NCBI RefSeq assembly: GCF_001005085.2
Contig: NZ_LBMU02000037.1
Location: 182,166-246,165, forward strand
Origin: Streptomyces humi
Lineage (GTDB): Bacteria; Actinomycetota; Actinomycetes; Streptomycetales; Streptomycetaceae
Direction: 5' to 3'
Length of the DNA stretch: 64,000 nt
Shown here one piece after another: positions 1 to 8,110 of this stretch; the first letter of the stretch is position 1; each line of letters opens with the position of its first letter. The translations under genes were made by a program, and so were the position numbers. The notes below the pieces were generated by a model. It was not told the DNA's origin, made no database searches, and saw only the letters and a program-made list of their open reading frames with translations.

Positions 1-312
1 TCACGGTTCGCGGAGCCCATGGGGCTGGCGCCGCTGGAGGCCATGTGCGCCGCTCGCCCGGTGGTCGCCATGCGCGTCGGTGGCCTGCGGGAGAGCGGTG
101 GCATCCTGGTCGCACCCGGGGCCGGCGAGAGCGAGGAGGCGCTCGCCGCGAGGTTCGCGGACGAGGTGTGGCAGCTGCTCGTCGAGCCGTCACTGGCCCG
201 GCGGATCGGCGCCGCGGGCCGCGCCCATGTGCGCGCGCACTTCGATCTCGGGCCCGTCCACGTGGATCCGATGCTCGACGAGTACCGACGGCTGCTTGCC
301 ATGCGGGCGTGA
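1..312 (+). CDS. glycosyltransferase family 4, C-terminal end (partial)
   Basis: The open frame enters from the left edge and ends with TGA at 310-312, so only about 103 C-terminal residues are visible. They contain the nucleotide-sugar binding signature of GT-B retaining glycosyltransferases, EPMGLAPLEAMCAARPVV, where two Glu are spaced as in the family E-x7-E motif, then a glycine-rich turn (GGLRES) and the closing helix with a conserved RIGAAGR segment. Such enzymes transfer a sugar from an NDP- or GDP-donor in the cytoplasm. The neighbouring debranching-type enzyme may point to alpha-glucan or trehalose-like metabolism, but donor and acceptor cannot be told from this fragment. Confidence 0.85.
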   Translation, partial: SRFAEPMGLAPLEAMCAARPVVAMRVGGLRESGGILVAPGAGESEEALAARFADEVWQLLVEPSLARRIGAAGRAHVRAHFDLGPVHVDPMLDEYRRLLAMRA

Positions 313-325
313 CGGCCGGTCGTGG

Positions 326-352
326 CAGTGCGCGGGCCGGTCCCGCGCACTG
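326..352. terminator. bidirectional hairpin between convergent genes
   Basis: A perfect 11-bp stem, CAGTGCGCGGG (326-336) with its complement (342-352), is closed by the five-base loop CCGGT. It sits in the 48-bp gap between the stop of the rightward glycosyltransferase and the stop of the leftward debranching enzyme. There is no T-run, as is usual for actinobacterial terminators. Confidence 0.7.
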
Positions 353-360
353 GGGCACGG

Positions 361-2463
361 TCAGCCGTTCTCCACGCGCCAGCCGGCCGGGAGTCCGGAG
401 CACTTGCCCTCGCCCGCCGCGGTGACCTCCACGTGCAGGGTGTTCCCGGCGAGAGCCAGCCCCTCCACCAGAAGCGGCGCCGGATGGGCGGGGGCGACGG
501 TGAGCACCCGCCGCGCGGCATCGGGCCGCAGTCCGAGAAGCGCCGTGAGCAGTGCCATTCCCGACGCCGCCGACCAGCCCTGCGGTCGGCAGCTGGCCGG
601 GTAGGGCAGCGGCGGTGGGGAGGACGGCTCCCGGGCCTCACCGCCGTAGAGTTCGGGCATCCGGTGGTCGAAGTGCGTCGAAGCGTCGAGCAGCCCCTCC
701 GCCAGCACCAGTGCCTCCCGGCGATGCCCGGCCGAGCACAGGCCGCTGACGGCGATCGCCGTGTCGTGCGTCCACACGGCACCGCCGTGGTAGCTGAAGG
801 GATTGAAGCCGGGCACGTCCGCCGAACGGCTGCGCAGCCCCCAGCCCGAGCTCAGGCCCGGAGCCGCGAGCCAGGCCGCGACGTCCTTGCTGCCGGTGGC
901 GTCGATGATGCCCGTGGCCAGGAGGTGCCCCATGTTCGACGCCGGACCGGTCACCGCCTGCCCGTCCTCGCCCACCGCCACCGCCGGATAGCGGGCGGCC
1001 GGCCCCGAAGCGGCCGGGACCCAGAACAGCTCGTCGAAGCGTTTGCGCAGGGAAGCGGCCCAGTCCCGCAGCTCCGCGGCCCGGTCGTCACGACCTCGGT
1101 GTTGCAGCAGCCCGGCCAGACCGACCGCGGCCTCGTACGCGTATCCCTGTACCTCGCAGACGGCCAGGGGCGGTCCCACGTGCCGCCCTTCGGCGTCCCG
1201 TACCGCGTCGGCGCTGTCCTTCCAGGACTGGTGGCGCAGACCTCCCGACCGGGAGTGGTAGCGCAGCAGCTGGTCCTCGTCCCGGGCGCAGCTCTGCCTG
1301 ACCCATTCCATCGCACGCTCCGCGGCGGGCAGCAGGGCGTCGACATCGGCGTCCGGCATGCCCCAGTTCCAGGCGTCGACCAGGAGGGTGACGAACAGCG
1401 GTGTGGCGTCGACGGAGCCGTAGTAGCGCGAGGGCAGACTCAGTCCGTGACCGTGCTGGGCGTCGGCGGGACGCAGTTCGTGCAGGATGCGGCCCGGAGC
1501 CTCCTCGCGGAAGTCGTGGTGCTCGGTGCCCTGACGCCGTGCGAGGGCCCACAGGGTGCCGCGGGCCAGGCCGGTGCCCAGCGGGAGCATCATCCGGGCC
1601 GTCCAGATGGAGTCGCGGCCGAACAGCGTGAGATACCAGGGGCAGCCGGCCGCGACGAACTGGTCCTCGCCGTCGTCGGGGCCGGTACGCAGCGGGTCGG
1701 CGAGCCGCAGCGCGTCGAGGTCCTCGAGGCCGCGGCGGACGAGGGCGACCAGCCGGGCGTCGCCGCGCACCGTGGGCTTCGCCCAGGGCGCGGGGGTACG
1801 GGGGGCCACGGGGTGACCCGCCGGTGCCGTGTCCGTGCCCCCGGTGACGGTGAGCTGGACCGTCCAGCAGGAGTTCGCGGGCAGGACCACCGAGCGCCAG
1901 ACGAGCGTGCCCCGCTCCGGCCCCGCGGACACCTCGGGCGCGGGCCCCGAGACCGCCTCGAGCCGGGCGTGTTCCCCGTCGCAGGTCCAGGACAGCGACA
2001 GCGGGCCCGCCGTGCAGGGCACCGCGGGGCCACGGTGTCCGCGTTTCACGTCGGCCACGGTCGCCAGGTCCGTGGCGGCTGTGAGTGACACGTTCAGGCG
2101 CCGTGTCCGGGTGCCGGTGTTGCGGACCGTCAGGGACTCCGTCCCACGGGCGGCCCGGGTCCGCTCGACGATCACCGAGGGATCGTCGGTGCCGTCCTGC
2201 GTGTACCGGTGCACCGCGGTGAACTTCACCCGGTCGGGTCCCAGCGGCTGCACACCGATGGGCTCGGGCTCCCGGCCGTCGACGAGGAGGCGCAGCGTGT
2301 GCAGCGACCGCCGGTCGTGGTCGTAGAAGCCGTCGACACGAGCGCCCGTCAGCTGCCCGTCTCTCGGGGACGCGGTGAAGGCCGGTGCGGTCACGCAGAG
2401 GACCACATCGTGCAGCAACGGTTGCAGATGTGCCCTCGCGGACGGGTCCAGGGGTTCTTGCAC
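361..2463 (-). CDS. glycogen debranching enzyme-like protein (amylo-alpha-1,6-glucosidase family)
   Basis: This is a 700-residue protein if it starts at the GTG at 2463, chosen because GAAGGGGAAG lies just upstream; an ATG at 2517 in the same frame lacks such a site. The N-terminal ~200 residues match the beta-rich domain of the bacterial glycogen-debranching family (motif DGFYDHDRRSL). They are followed by an alpha/alpha-toroid with LTLFGRDSIWTARMML, a DxxHG-type segment and NPFSYHGGAVWTHDTAIA. Related enzymes hydrolyse alpha-1,6 branches or act on other alpha-glucosides in the cytoplasm; the exact substrate is not proven. It is convergent with the glycosyltransferase and lies downstream of the ABC exporter pair on the same strand. 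Confidence 0.8.
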   Translation of the reverse strand: MQEPLDPSARAHLQPLLHDVVLCVTAPAFTASPRDGQLTGARVDGFYDHDRRSLHTLRLLVDGREPEPIGVQPLGPDRVKFTAVHRYTQDGTDDPSVIVERTRAARGTESLTVRNTGTRTRRLNVSLTAATDLATVADVKRGHRGPAVPCTAGPLSLSWTCDGEHARLEAVSGPAPEVSAGPERGTLVWRSVVLPANSCWTVQLTVTGGTDTAPAGHPVAPRTPAPWAKPTVRGDARLVALVRRGLEDLDALRLADPLRTGPDDGEDQFVAAGCPWYLTLFGRDSIWTARMMLPLGTGLARGTLWALARRQGTEHHDFREEAPGRILHELRPADAQHGHGLSLPSRYYGSVDATPLFVTLLVDAWNWGMPDADVDALLPAAERAMEWVRQSCARDEDQLLRYHSRSGGLRHQSWKDSADAVRDAEGRHVGPPLAVCEVQGYAYEAAVGLAGLLQHRGRDDRAAELRDWAASLRKRFDELFWVPAASGPAARYPAVAVGEDGQAVTGPASNMGHLLATGIIDATGSKDVAAWLAAPGLSSGWGLRSRSADVPGFNPFSYHGGAVWTHDTAIAVSGLCSAGHRREALVLAEGLLDASTHFDHRMPELYGGEAREPSSPPPLPYPASCRPQGWSAASGMALLTALLGLRPDAARRVLTVAPAHPAPLLVEGLALAGNTLHVEVTAAGEGKCSGLPAGWRVENG

Positions 2464-2500
2464 GGGGGTTCTTCCCCTTCTGTAGCCCTTACCGAAATGA

Positions 2501-2515
2501 GACACCAAGGGTGTC
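2501..2515. promoter_or_regulatory. inverted repeat upstream of the debranching enzyme
   Basis: GACACC-AAG-GGTGTC is a perfect 6+3+6 dyad about 40 bp upstream of the GTG start of the minus-strand debranching gene. It could be an operator or the end of the upstream exporter transcript. No matching regulator is adjacent. Confidence 0.3.
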
Positions 2516-2594
2516 ACCAGTGGGCGCGCCGCGGGGGTATTCGGTGACGAAAGTCCATTCGCTGGTGAGTTCCCGGCCTACCACCAGCGGACGG

Positions 2595-3365
2595 CTACTC
2601 CCAGCGGAAGAACCTCCCGGCCGCGCCCAGGGCCACCGCCGCCCACACCGCCAGGATCCCCAGGTCGGCCCAGGGCATGCCGGAGCCGTGCTGGAGGACG
2701 TCCCGCAGGCCGTCGGACAGGGCGGAGACGGGGAGCAGGGCGAGGGCGTGCTCGGCGCCGCCGAACCTGTCCAGCGGGACGATCACCCCGCCGCCCACGA
2801 GCAGCAGCAGGAACACCAGGTTGGCGGCCGCCAGGGTCGCCTCCGCCTTCAGGGTGCCCGCCATCAGCAGGCCGAGGCCCGAGAACGCGGCGGTGCCGAC
2901 GACGAGGAGGAGCAGGACCGCGAAGGGGTTGCCGTGCGGCGACCAGCCGAGGGCGAAGGCGATCGCCGTCAGCAGGATCACCTGGAGGACCTCGGTGACC
3001 AGGACCGACGCCGTCTTCGCGGTCATCAGCCCCCAGCGCGGGAGCGGGGAGGCGGCGAGCCGCTTGAGCACGCCGTAGCGGCGTTCGAAGCCCGTCGCGA
3101 TGGCCTGGCCGGTGAAGGCCGTGGACATCACCGCCAGCGCGAGGACGCCGGGGGCCAGGAAGTCGACCGACCGGCCCGAGCCCGTGTCGACGATGTCCAC
3201 CGAGCTGAAGAGGACCAGCAGGAGGGTCGGGATGACGACGGTCAGCAGCAGCTGCTCACCGTTGCGCAGCAGCATCCTCGTCTCCAGGGCCGCCTGCGCC
3301 GCGATCATGCGGGGGAGCGGGGCGGCACCCGGCCGGGGGGAGTAGGTGCCCGTGGCGGTGGTCAT
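2595..3365 (-). CDS. ABC-2 type transporter permease
   Basis: A 256-residue membrane protein with about six hydrophobic segments (first near residues 40-60, last near the C-terminus). It has the ABC-2 hallmark stretch FERRYGVLKRLAASPLPR between membrane segments and a late segment VGGGVIVPLDRFGG. The ATG at 3363-3365 overlaps the TGA of the upstream ATPase gene (ATGA), so the two are translated together; the open frame upstream of this ATG is only the shadow of the ATPase. It forms the membrane half of an exporter of the daunorubicin-resistance type, whose substrates are drugs, lipids or polymers. The substrate here is unknown. Confidence 0.9.
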   Translation of the reverse strand: MTTATGTYSPRPGAAPLPRMIAAQAALETRMLLRNGEQLLLTVVIPTLLLVLFSSVDIVDTGSGRSVDFLAPGVLALAVMSTAFTGQAIATGFERRYGVLKRLAASPLPRWGLMTAKTASVLVTEVLQVILLTAIAFALGWSPHGNPFAVLLLLVVGTAAFSGLGLLMAGTLKAEATLAAANLVFLLLLVGGGVIVPLDRFGGAEHALALLPVSALSDGLRDVLQHGSGMPWADLGILAVWAAVALGAAGRFFRWE

Positions 3366-4285
3366 GAGCGCAGCTCCTTGCCGGTCAGTTCGAGGAAGAC
3401 GTCCTCCAGGGTGTGGCGTTCGACCGAGATGCGGTCCGGCATCACCCCGTGCTGGGCGCACCACGACGTCACCGTGGCCAGCAGTTGCGGATTGACCTTG
3501 CCCATGACCCGGTAGGAACCCGGGGTCAGCTCGGCCGCCGTCGAGTCCGCCGGGAGCGCCTTGAGCAGGGAGCCGACGTCCAGCCCGGGGCGCCCGGTGA
3601 ACCGCAGCGTGTTCTCGGCGCCGCCCTTGCACAGCTCCTCGGGGGAGCCCTGGGCGATGACCCGGCCGGCGTCGACGATGGCGACGTCGTCGGCGAGCTG
3701 CTCGGCCTCCTCCATGTAGTGCGTGGTGAGGATGGCCGAGACCCCGTCGGCGCGCAGGTCCCGCACCAGGTCCCAGGTGGCGCGGCGGGCCTGCGGGTCG
3801 AGGCCGGCGGTCGGCTCGTCCAGGAAGACCAGTTCCGGGCGGCCGACCACGGCCATGGCGAGCGCCAGCCGCTGCTGCTGACCGCCGGAGAGCCTGCGGT
3901 ACGACGTGCGGCCGCAGCCGCCCAGCCCCAGCCGTTCGATCAGCGCGTCCACGTCCAGCGGGTGCGCGTGCAGCTTCGCCACGTGCCGCAGCATCTCGTC
4001 GGCACGCGCGCCGGAGTAGACGCCACCGGACTGGAGCATCACGCCGACTCTGGGGCGCAGCTCGGCGGACTGCCGTACGGGATCGAGGCCCAGGACGCGC
4101 ACCGAGCCGGAGTCCGGTCTGCGGTACCCCTCGCAGGTCTCGATCGTGGTGGTCTTGCCCGCTCCGTTGGGGCCGAGCACGGCGGTCACGCCCGGCCGGG
4201 CCACCAGGTCGAGGCCGTCCACGGCGGTTTTCGTGCCGTACCGCTTCACCAGGTCCCGCACCTGGACCACGGGCTCACTTCGCAT
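3362..4285 (-). CDS. ABC transporter ATP-binding protein, drug-export type
   Basis: A 307-residue ATPase with a full set of motifs in order: Walker A GPNGAGKTT near residue 40, Q-loop in VGVMLQSGG, signature LSGGQQQRL, Walker B LVFLDEPTAGLD and switch histidine in TTHYMEEAEQL. The C-terminal extension of about 80 residues ends in VERHTLEDVFLELTGKEL, typical of DrrA-like exporter ATPases. It energises the adjacent permease (four-base overlap). The gene diverges from the suf operon across a 428-bp gap. Homologous pairs next to suf operons in actinomycetes have no agreed role, so a link to Fe-S metabolism is only speculation. Confidence 0.92.
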   Translation of the reverse strand: MRSEPVVQVRDLVKRYGTKTAVDGLDLVARPGVTAVLGPNGAGKTTTIETCEGYRRPDSGSVRVLGLDPVRQSAELRPRVGVMLQSGGVYSGARADEMLRHVAKLHAHPLDVDALIERLGLGGCGRTSYRRLSGGQQQRLALAMAVVGRPELVFLDEPTAGLDPQARRATWDLVRDLRADGVSAILTTHYMEEAEQLADDVAIVDAGRVIAQGSPEELCKGGAENTLRFTGRPGLDVGSLLKALPADSTAAELTPGSYRVMGKVNPQLLATVTSWCAQHGVMPDRISVERHTLEDVFLELTGKELRS

Positions 4286-4344
4286 GGTGACAGAGTCTAA
4301 GGACGTCGCCCGTCACCCGGACGGCCGGGTGGCCGGATCTCCTC

Positions 4345-4434
4345 CTCACGGGTCGGACTCACGGGTCGGACTCAGGGGTCGGACTCAGGGGTCGGCCTCA
4401 CGGTCGGCCTCACGGTTCGGCCTCAGGGGTCGGG
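4345..4434. repeat. seven tandem 13-bp units
   Basis: Seven near-identical units of the form CTCA(C/G)GGGTCGG(A/C) run head to tail; the fifth is 12 bp. They lie in the 428-bp divergent gap (4286-4713) between the ABC ATPase and sufR. The rest of that gap holds the two palindromes and the operator listed below, and I see no gene in it. Confidence 0.9.
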
Positions 4435-4599
4435 TGAGGCGGGCTCGACGGGATTGACACCGGGCGCGCTCAGGTGCTCCGTGAGGGCGTCCCGGGCGGC
4501 AAGAGGGCCGGTCGGAGGGGGTGTGGGCGGGGCTGCGGGAGTGGTCTGGAGGGGCCGCCGCACGTCACCCGTTCGGCTCAGGGGGGATCGATCACCGAG

Positions 4600-4612
4600 C
4601 GATCAGTGATCG
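4600..4612. promoter_or_regulatory. 13-bp perfect palindrome upstream of sufR
   Basis: CGATCA-G-TGATCG is a perfect dyad, preceded by a further GATCGATC at 4587-4594. It lies about 100 bp before the sufR start and 11 bp before the iron-box-like site. It may be part of a regulatory cluster; the binding protein is unknown. Confidence 0.4.
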
Positions 4613-4622
4613 TTTCCGCAGG

Positions 4623-4641
4623 TCAGATTAGGTATACCTAA
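4623..4641. promoter_or_regulatory. iron-box-like (DtxR/DmdR) site upstream of the suf operon
   Basis: TCAGATTAGGTATACCTAA matches the actinobacterial DtxR/IdeR/DmdR iron box TTAGGTTAGGCTAACCTAA at 14 of 19 positions by hand comparison. Its right-hand 14 bases, TTAGGTATACCTAA, form a perfect palindrome, so a second site in the opposite orientation overlaps it (12 of 19). It ends 72 bp before the chosen sufR start. Iron-dependent control of suf would make biological sense, but binding is inferred. Confidence 0.5.
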
Positions 4642-4700
4642 GTGATGCAGGGCACCGTCCCGTCGCCCGGACGCGGCTTGCCTGCCTCTGAGGAATTACG

Positions 4701-4714
4701 CAACAATGGCGTTG
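4701..4714 (+). promoter_or_regulatory. SufR operator CAAC-N6-GTTG on the sufR start codon
   Basis: CAAC-AATGGC-GTTG is an exact match to the CAAC-N6-GTTG dyad known as the SufR box in other bacteria. The last G is the first base of the GTG start. AACAAT at 4702-4707 is a plausible weak -10 element ending six bases before the start, and TTGCCT at 4678-4683 a plausible -35 with an 18-bp spacer. That would give a leaderless transcript and put the operator on the promoter itself, as expected for autoregulation. Confidence 0.75.
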
Positions 4715-5448
4715 TGAAAAACGTCGGCGAAGCTCGGGAGACCCCCATGGGGACCCCGCAGGAGGAGCTCGCGACCGGAGAGCGTTCGACGCGCAACCGG
4801 GTCGCGCGGTCGATCCTGGACCACGGGCCGTCGACCGTCACCGAGCTGGCCGGGCGCCTGGGGCTGACCCCGGCGGCCGTACGCCGGCACCTGGACGCGC
4901 TGGTCGCCGACGACGTCGTGGAGGCGCGCGAGCAGCGGGTGTACGGCGCGCGGACGCGCGGCCGGCCCGCCAAGGTCTTCGCCCTCACCGACTGCGGCCG
5001 CGACGCCTTCGACCAGTCGTACGACAAACTCGCCGCCGACGCGCTGCGCTGGATCGCCGAGCAGGGGGGCGGTCAGGAGGCGGTCGCCGCCTTCGCGCGG
5101 GCCCGGATCACCGCCCAGGCGAGCGTCTACCGCAGGGCGATCGAGGGCGTGAGCCCCGACAAGCGCGCCGAAGCGCTGGCCAAGGCCCTGAGCCAGGACG
5201 GGTACGCTGCAACGGCGCGCACCGCACCGGTCGGCGAACAGTTGTGCCAGCACCACTGCCCGGTCGCCCACGTCGCGGAGCAGTTCCCCCAGCTGTGCGA
5301 GGCGGAGACGGAGATCTTCGCCGAGCTGCTCGGAACCCACGTCCAGCGACTGGCGACCATCGCGCACGGCGACGGCGTCTGCACGACGTTCATCCCCAAG
5401 ACATCCACTGACGCATCTGCAAGCACGGCCGGGAGGAACCCCGCATGA
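4714..5448 (+). CDS. sufR: Fe-S cluster-binding repressor of the suf operon
   Basis: This is a 244-residue protein from the GTG at 4714; an upstream in-frame GTG/ATG at 4642/4645 is rejected because the operator and likely promoter lie between. A winged helix-turn-helix spans roughly residues 25-90 (TVTELAGRLGLTPAAVRRHLDALV). Three cysteines, C178, C182 and C195 in QLCQHHCPVAHVAEQFPQLC, form the cluster-ligand set of SufR proteins. In the family, the cluster-loaded protein represses suf and the apo form releases it under oxidative stress or iron shortage. It is first in the operon and its stop overlaps the sufB start (ATGA). Confidence 0.92.
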   Translation: MKNVGEARETPMGTPQEELATGERSTRNRVARSILDHGPSTVTELAGRLGLTPAAVRRHLDALVADDVVEAREQRVYGARTRGRPAKVFALTDCGRDAFDQSYDKLAADALRWIAEQGGGQEAVAAFARARITAQASVYRRAIEGVSPDKRAEALAKALSQDGYAATARTAPVGEQLCQHHCPVAHVAEQFPQLCEAETEIFAELLGTHVQRLATIAHGDGVCTTFIPKTSTDASASTAGRNPA

Positions 5449-6866
5449 CTCTCCCCACGGAGACTGCCCACCCTGAGCTCGAAGGCCTGGGCAAGTACGA
5501 ATACGGCTGGGCCGACTCCGACGTGGCCGGTGCCTCTGCCAGGCGTGGCCTCAGCGAGGAGGTCGTCCTCGACATCTCCGGCAAGAAGTCCGAGCCGGAG
5601 TGGATGGCCAAGCTGCGTCTGAAGGGTCTGAAGCTCTTCGAGAAGAAGCCCATGCCGAACTGGGGCTCCGACCTCTCCGGCATCGACTTCGACAACATCA
5701 AGTACTTCGTGCGCTCCACGGAGAAGCAGGCGGAGTCCTGGGAGGACCTGCCCGAGGACATCAAGAACACCTACGACAAGCTGGGCATCCCGGAGGCGGA
5801 GAAGCAGCGCCTGGTCGCCGGTGTCGCCGCCCAGTACGAGTCGGAGGTCGTCTACCACCAGATCCGCGAGGACCTGGAGGAGCAGGGCGTCATCTTCCTC
5901 GACACCGACACCGCCCTGAAGGAGCACCCGGAGCTCTTCAAGGAGTACTTCGGCACCGTCATCCCCGCCGGTGACAACAAGTTCGCCGCGCTGAACACGG
6001 CCGTGTGGTCCGGCGGCTCCTTCATCTACGTGCCGAAGGGCGTGCACGTCGAGATCCCGCTCCAGGCCTACTTCCGTATCAACACGGAGAACATGGGCCA
6101 GTTCGAGCGGACCCTGATCATCGTCGACGAGGGCGCCTACGTGCACTACGTCGAGGGCTGCACCGCTCCGATCTACAAGTCCGACTCGCTGCACTCCGCG
6201 GTCGTCGAGATCATCGTCAAGAAGAACGCCCGCTGCCGCTACACGACCATCCAGAACTGGTCGAACAACGTCTACAACCTGGTCACCAAGCGCGCCGTCG
6301 CCTACGAGGGCGCGACCATGGAGTGGGTCGACGGCAACATCGGCTCCAAGGTGACGATGAAGTACCCGGCCGTCTACCTGATGGGCGAGCACGCCAAGGG
6401 CGAGACCCTGTCCATCGCCTTCGCGGGCGAGGGCCAGCACCAGGACGCCGGCGCCAAGATGGTCCACATGGCCCCGAACACCTCGTCCAACATCGTCTCC
6501 AAGTCGGTGGCGCGTGGCGGTGGCCGTACCTCCTACCGCGGTCTCATCGAGATCGGCGAGGGCGCCCCGGGCTCCAAGTCGAACGTGCTCTGCGACGCGC
6601 TGCTCGTCGACACCATCTCCCGCTCGGACACCTACCCCTACGTCGACGTCCGCGAGGACGACGTGTCCATGGGCCACGAGGCGACCGTCTCCAAGGTCTC
6701 CGAGGACCAGCTCTTCTACCTGATGAGCCGCGGCCTGAGCGAGGACGAGGCGATGGCGATGATCGTGCGCGGCTTCGTCGAGCCGATCGCCAAGGAGCTG
6801 CCCATGGAGTACGCCCTCGAACTCAACCGGCTGATCGAGCTCCAGATGGAAGGCGCGGTCGGTTAA
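5445..6866 (+). CDS. sufB: Fe-S cluster scaffold subunit SufB
   Basis: At 473 residues this is the usual SufB length. It carries the family core of stacked beta-strands with signature blocks NTAVWSGGSFIYVPKGVHVEIP, EGCTAPIY, GSKVTMKYPAVYLMGEHAKGE and SNVLCDALLVDTISRSDTYPY. It ends with the helical FYLMSRGLSEDEAMAMIVRGF element that is shared with SufD. SufB is the cytoplasmic scaffold on which clusters are built in the SufBC2D complex with the ATPase SufC. GGGAGGAAC precedes the ATG, which overlaps the sufR stop. Strong conservation makes this one of the safest calls here. Confidence 0.97.
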   Translation: MTLPTETAHPELEGLGKYEYGWADSDVAGASARRGLSEEVVLDISGKKSEPEWMAKLRLKGLKLFEKKPMPNWGSDLSGIDFDNIKYFVRSTEKQAESWEDLPEDIKNTYDKLGIPEAEKQRLVAGVAAQYESEVVYHQIREDLEEQGVIFLDTDTALKEHPELFKEYFGTVIPAGDNKFAALNTAVWSGGSFIYVPKGVHVEIPLQAYFRINTENMGQFERTLIIVDEGAYVHYVEGCTAPIYKSDSLHSAVVEIIVKKNARCRYTTIQNWSNNVYNLVTKRAVAYEGATMEWVDGNIGSKVTMKYPAVYLMGEHAKGETLSIAFAGEGQHQDAGAKMVHMAPNTSSNIVSKSVARGGGRTSYRGLIEIGEGAPGSKSNVLCDALLVDTISRSDTYPYVDVREDDVSMGHEATVSKVSEDQLFYLMSRGLSEDEAMAMIVRGFVEPIAKELPMEYALELNRLIELQMEGAVG

Positions 6867-6925
6867 GGACCACCGCCCGACCGCCAAGCCACACACGATT
6901 TCCGAAAGCGAGCACTACGACAGCC

Positions 6926-8110
6926 ATGGCTGAGGCTCAGAACTCCCCGGTGGGCTCCACCACCGCCGGCGCCATCGCGGTGGCCGCCGAGTCGACCGTC
7001 GCCACGCGCATGAGCGCGCCCCCGTCCTTCGACGTCGCGGACTTCCCGGTCCCGCACGGCCGCGAGGAGGAGTGGCGGTTCACCCCGCTGGAGCGCCTGC
7101 GCGGGCTGCACGACGGCACCGCGGTCGCCACCGGCGAGGGCGTGAAGGTCGTCGTCGAGGCCCCCGAGGGCGTCACCGTCGAGACCGTCGACCGTGACGA
7201 CCCGCGGCTCGGCAGGGCCGGCACCCCGGTGGACCGGGTCGCCGCCCAGGCGTACTCGGCGTTCGAGAAGGCCGGCGTGGTCACCGTCCCCAAGGAGACG
7301 GTGCTCACCGAGCCGATCCGGATCGCCGTGCACGGCGAGGGCGGGACCGCCTTCGGCCACCAGGTGATCGAGCTGGGCGCCTTCGCCGAGGCCGTCGTCG
7401 TCATCGACCACACCGGTGACGCGGTGCTCGCCGCCAACGTCGACTACGTGCTCGGCGACGGTGCCAGGCTGACCGTCGTCTCCGTCCAGGACTGGGACGA
7501 CAAGGCCGTGCACGTCGCCCAGCACAACGCCCTGGTCGGCCGGGACGCCACGTTCAAGTCCGTGGTCGTCACCTTCGGCGGCGACGTCGTACGGCTGCAC
7601 CCGCGCGTGTCCTACGCGGGCCCCGGCGGCGAGGCCGAGCTCTACGGCCTGTACTTCACCGACGCCGGCCAGCACCAGGAGCACCGGCTGCTCGTGGACC
7701 ACAACACCCCGCACTGCAAGTCCAACGTCGCCTACAAGGGCGCGCTCCAGGGCGAGCAGGCCCACGCGGTCTGGATCGGTGACGTCCTCATCGAGGCCAA
7801 GGCCGAGGGCACCGACACCTACGAGATGAACCGCAACCTGGTCCTCACGGACGGCGCGCGCGTCGACTCGGTGCCGAACCTGGAGATCGAGACCGGTGAG
7901 ATCGTCGGCGCCGGCCACGCCTCCGCCACCGGCCGCTTCGACGACGAGCAGCTCTTCTACCTGATGGCCCGCGGCATCCCGGAGCACGAGGCCCGCCGCC
8001 TCGTGGTCCGCGGTTTCTTCGCCGAACTGGTCCAGCAGATCGGTGTCACCGACATCGAGGAGCGCCTGCTCGCCAAGATCGAGGAGGAGCTGGAGGCCTC
8101 GGTCGCATGA
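6926..8110 (+). CDS. sufD: Fe-S assembly scaffold partner SufD
   Basis: A 394-residue SufB paralogue. The start is the ATG at 6926 (MAEAQNSPVG), 59 bp after sufB; the same frame stays open much further upstream but that part lies over sufB. The N-terminal region holds PVPHGREEEWRFTPLERL, typical of SufD, and the C-terminal half has NTPHCKSNVAYKGAL, ETGEIVGAGHASATGRFDDEQLFYLMARGIPEHEARRLVVRGFF. SufD completes the SufBC2D scaffold and is linked to iron entry in the family. It overlaps the next gene by four bases. Confidence 0.95.
   Translation: MAEAQNSPVGSTTAGAIAVAAESTVATRMSAPPSFDVADFPVPHGREEEWRFTPLERLRGLHDGTAVATGEGVKVVVEAPEGVTVETVDRDDPRLGRAGTPVDRVAAQAYSAFEKAGVVTVPKETVLTEPIRIAVHGEGGTAFGHQVIELGAFAEAVVVIDHTGDAVLAANVDYVLGDGARLTVVSVQDWDDKAVHVAQHNALVGRDATFKSVVVTFGGDVVRLHPRVSYAGPGGEAELYGLYFTDAGQHQEHRLLVDHNTPHCKSNVAYKGALQGEQAHAVWIGDVLIEAKAEGTDTYEMNRNLVLTDGARVDSVPNLEIETGEIVGAGHASATGRFDDEQLFYLMARGIPEHEARRLVVRGFFAELVQQIGVTDIEERLLAKIEEELEASVA

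Noticed and set aside
322..2088. 588-residue open frame on the plus strand
   Set aside because: It is antisense to the debranching enzyme, whose motifs are clear; the product is Arg/Gly/Val-rich without domains.
4628..4641. TTAGGTATACCTAA as a complete standard iron box
   Set aside because: Its half-sites are two bases apart rather than seven; only the shifted 19-bp window 4623-4641 fits, and with five mismatches.
4642..4713. Longer sufR from GTG 4642 or ATG 4645
   Set aside because: The SufR box and likely promoter lie inside this stretch and its 24 codons show no conserved features; GTG 4714 fits better.
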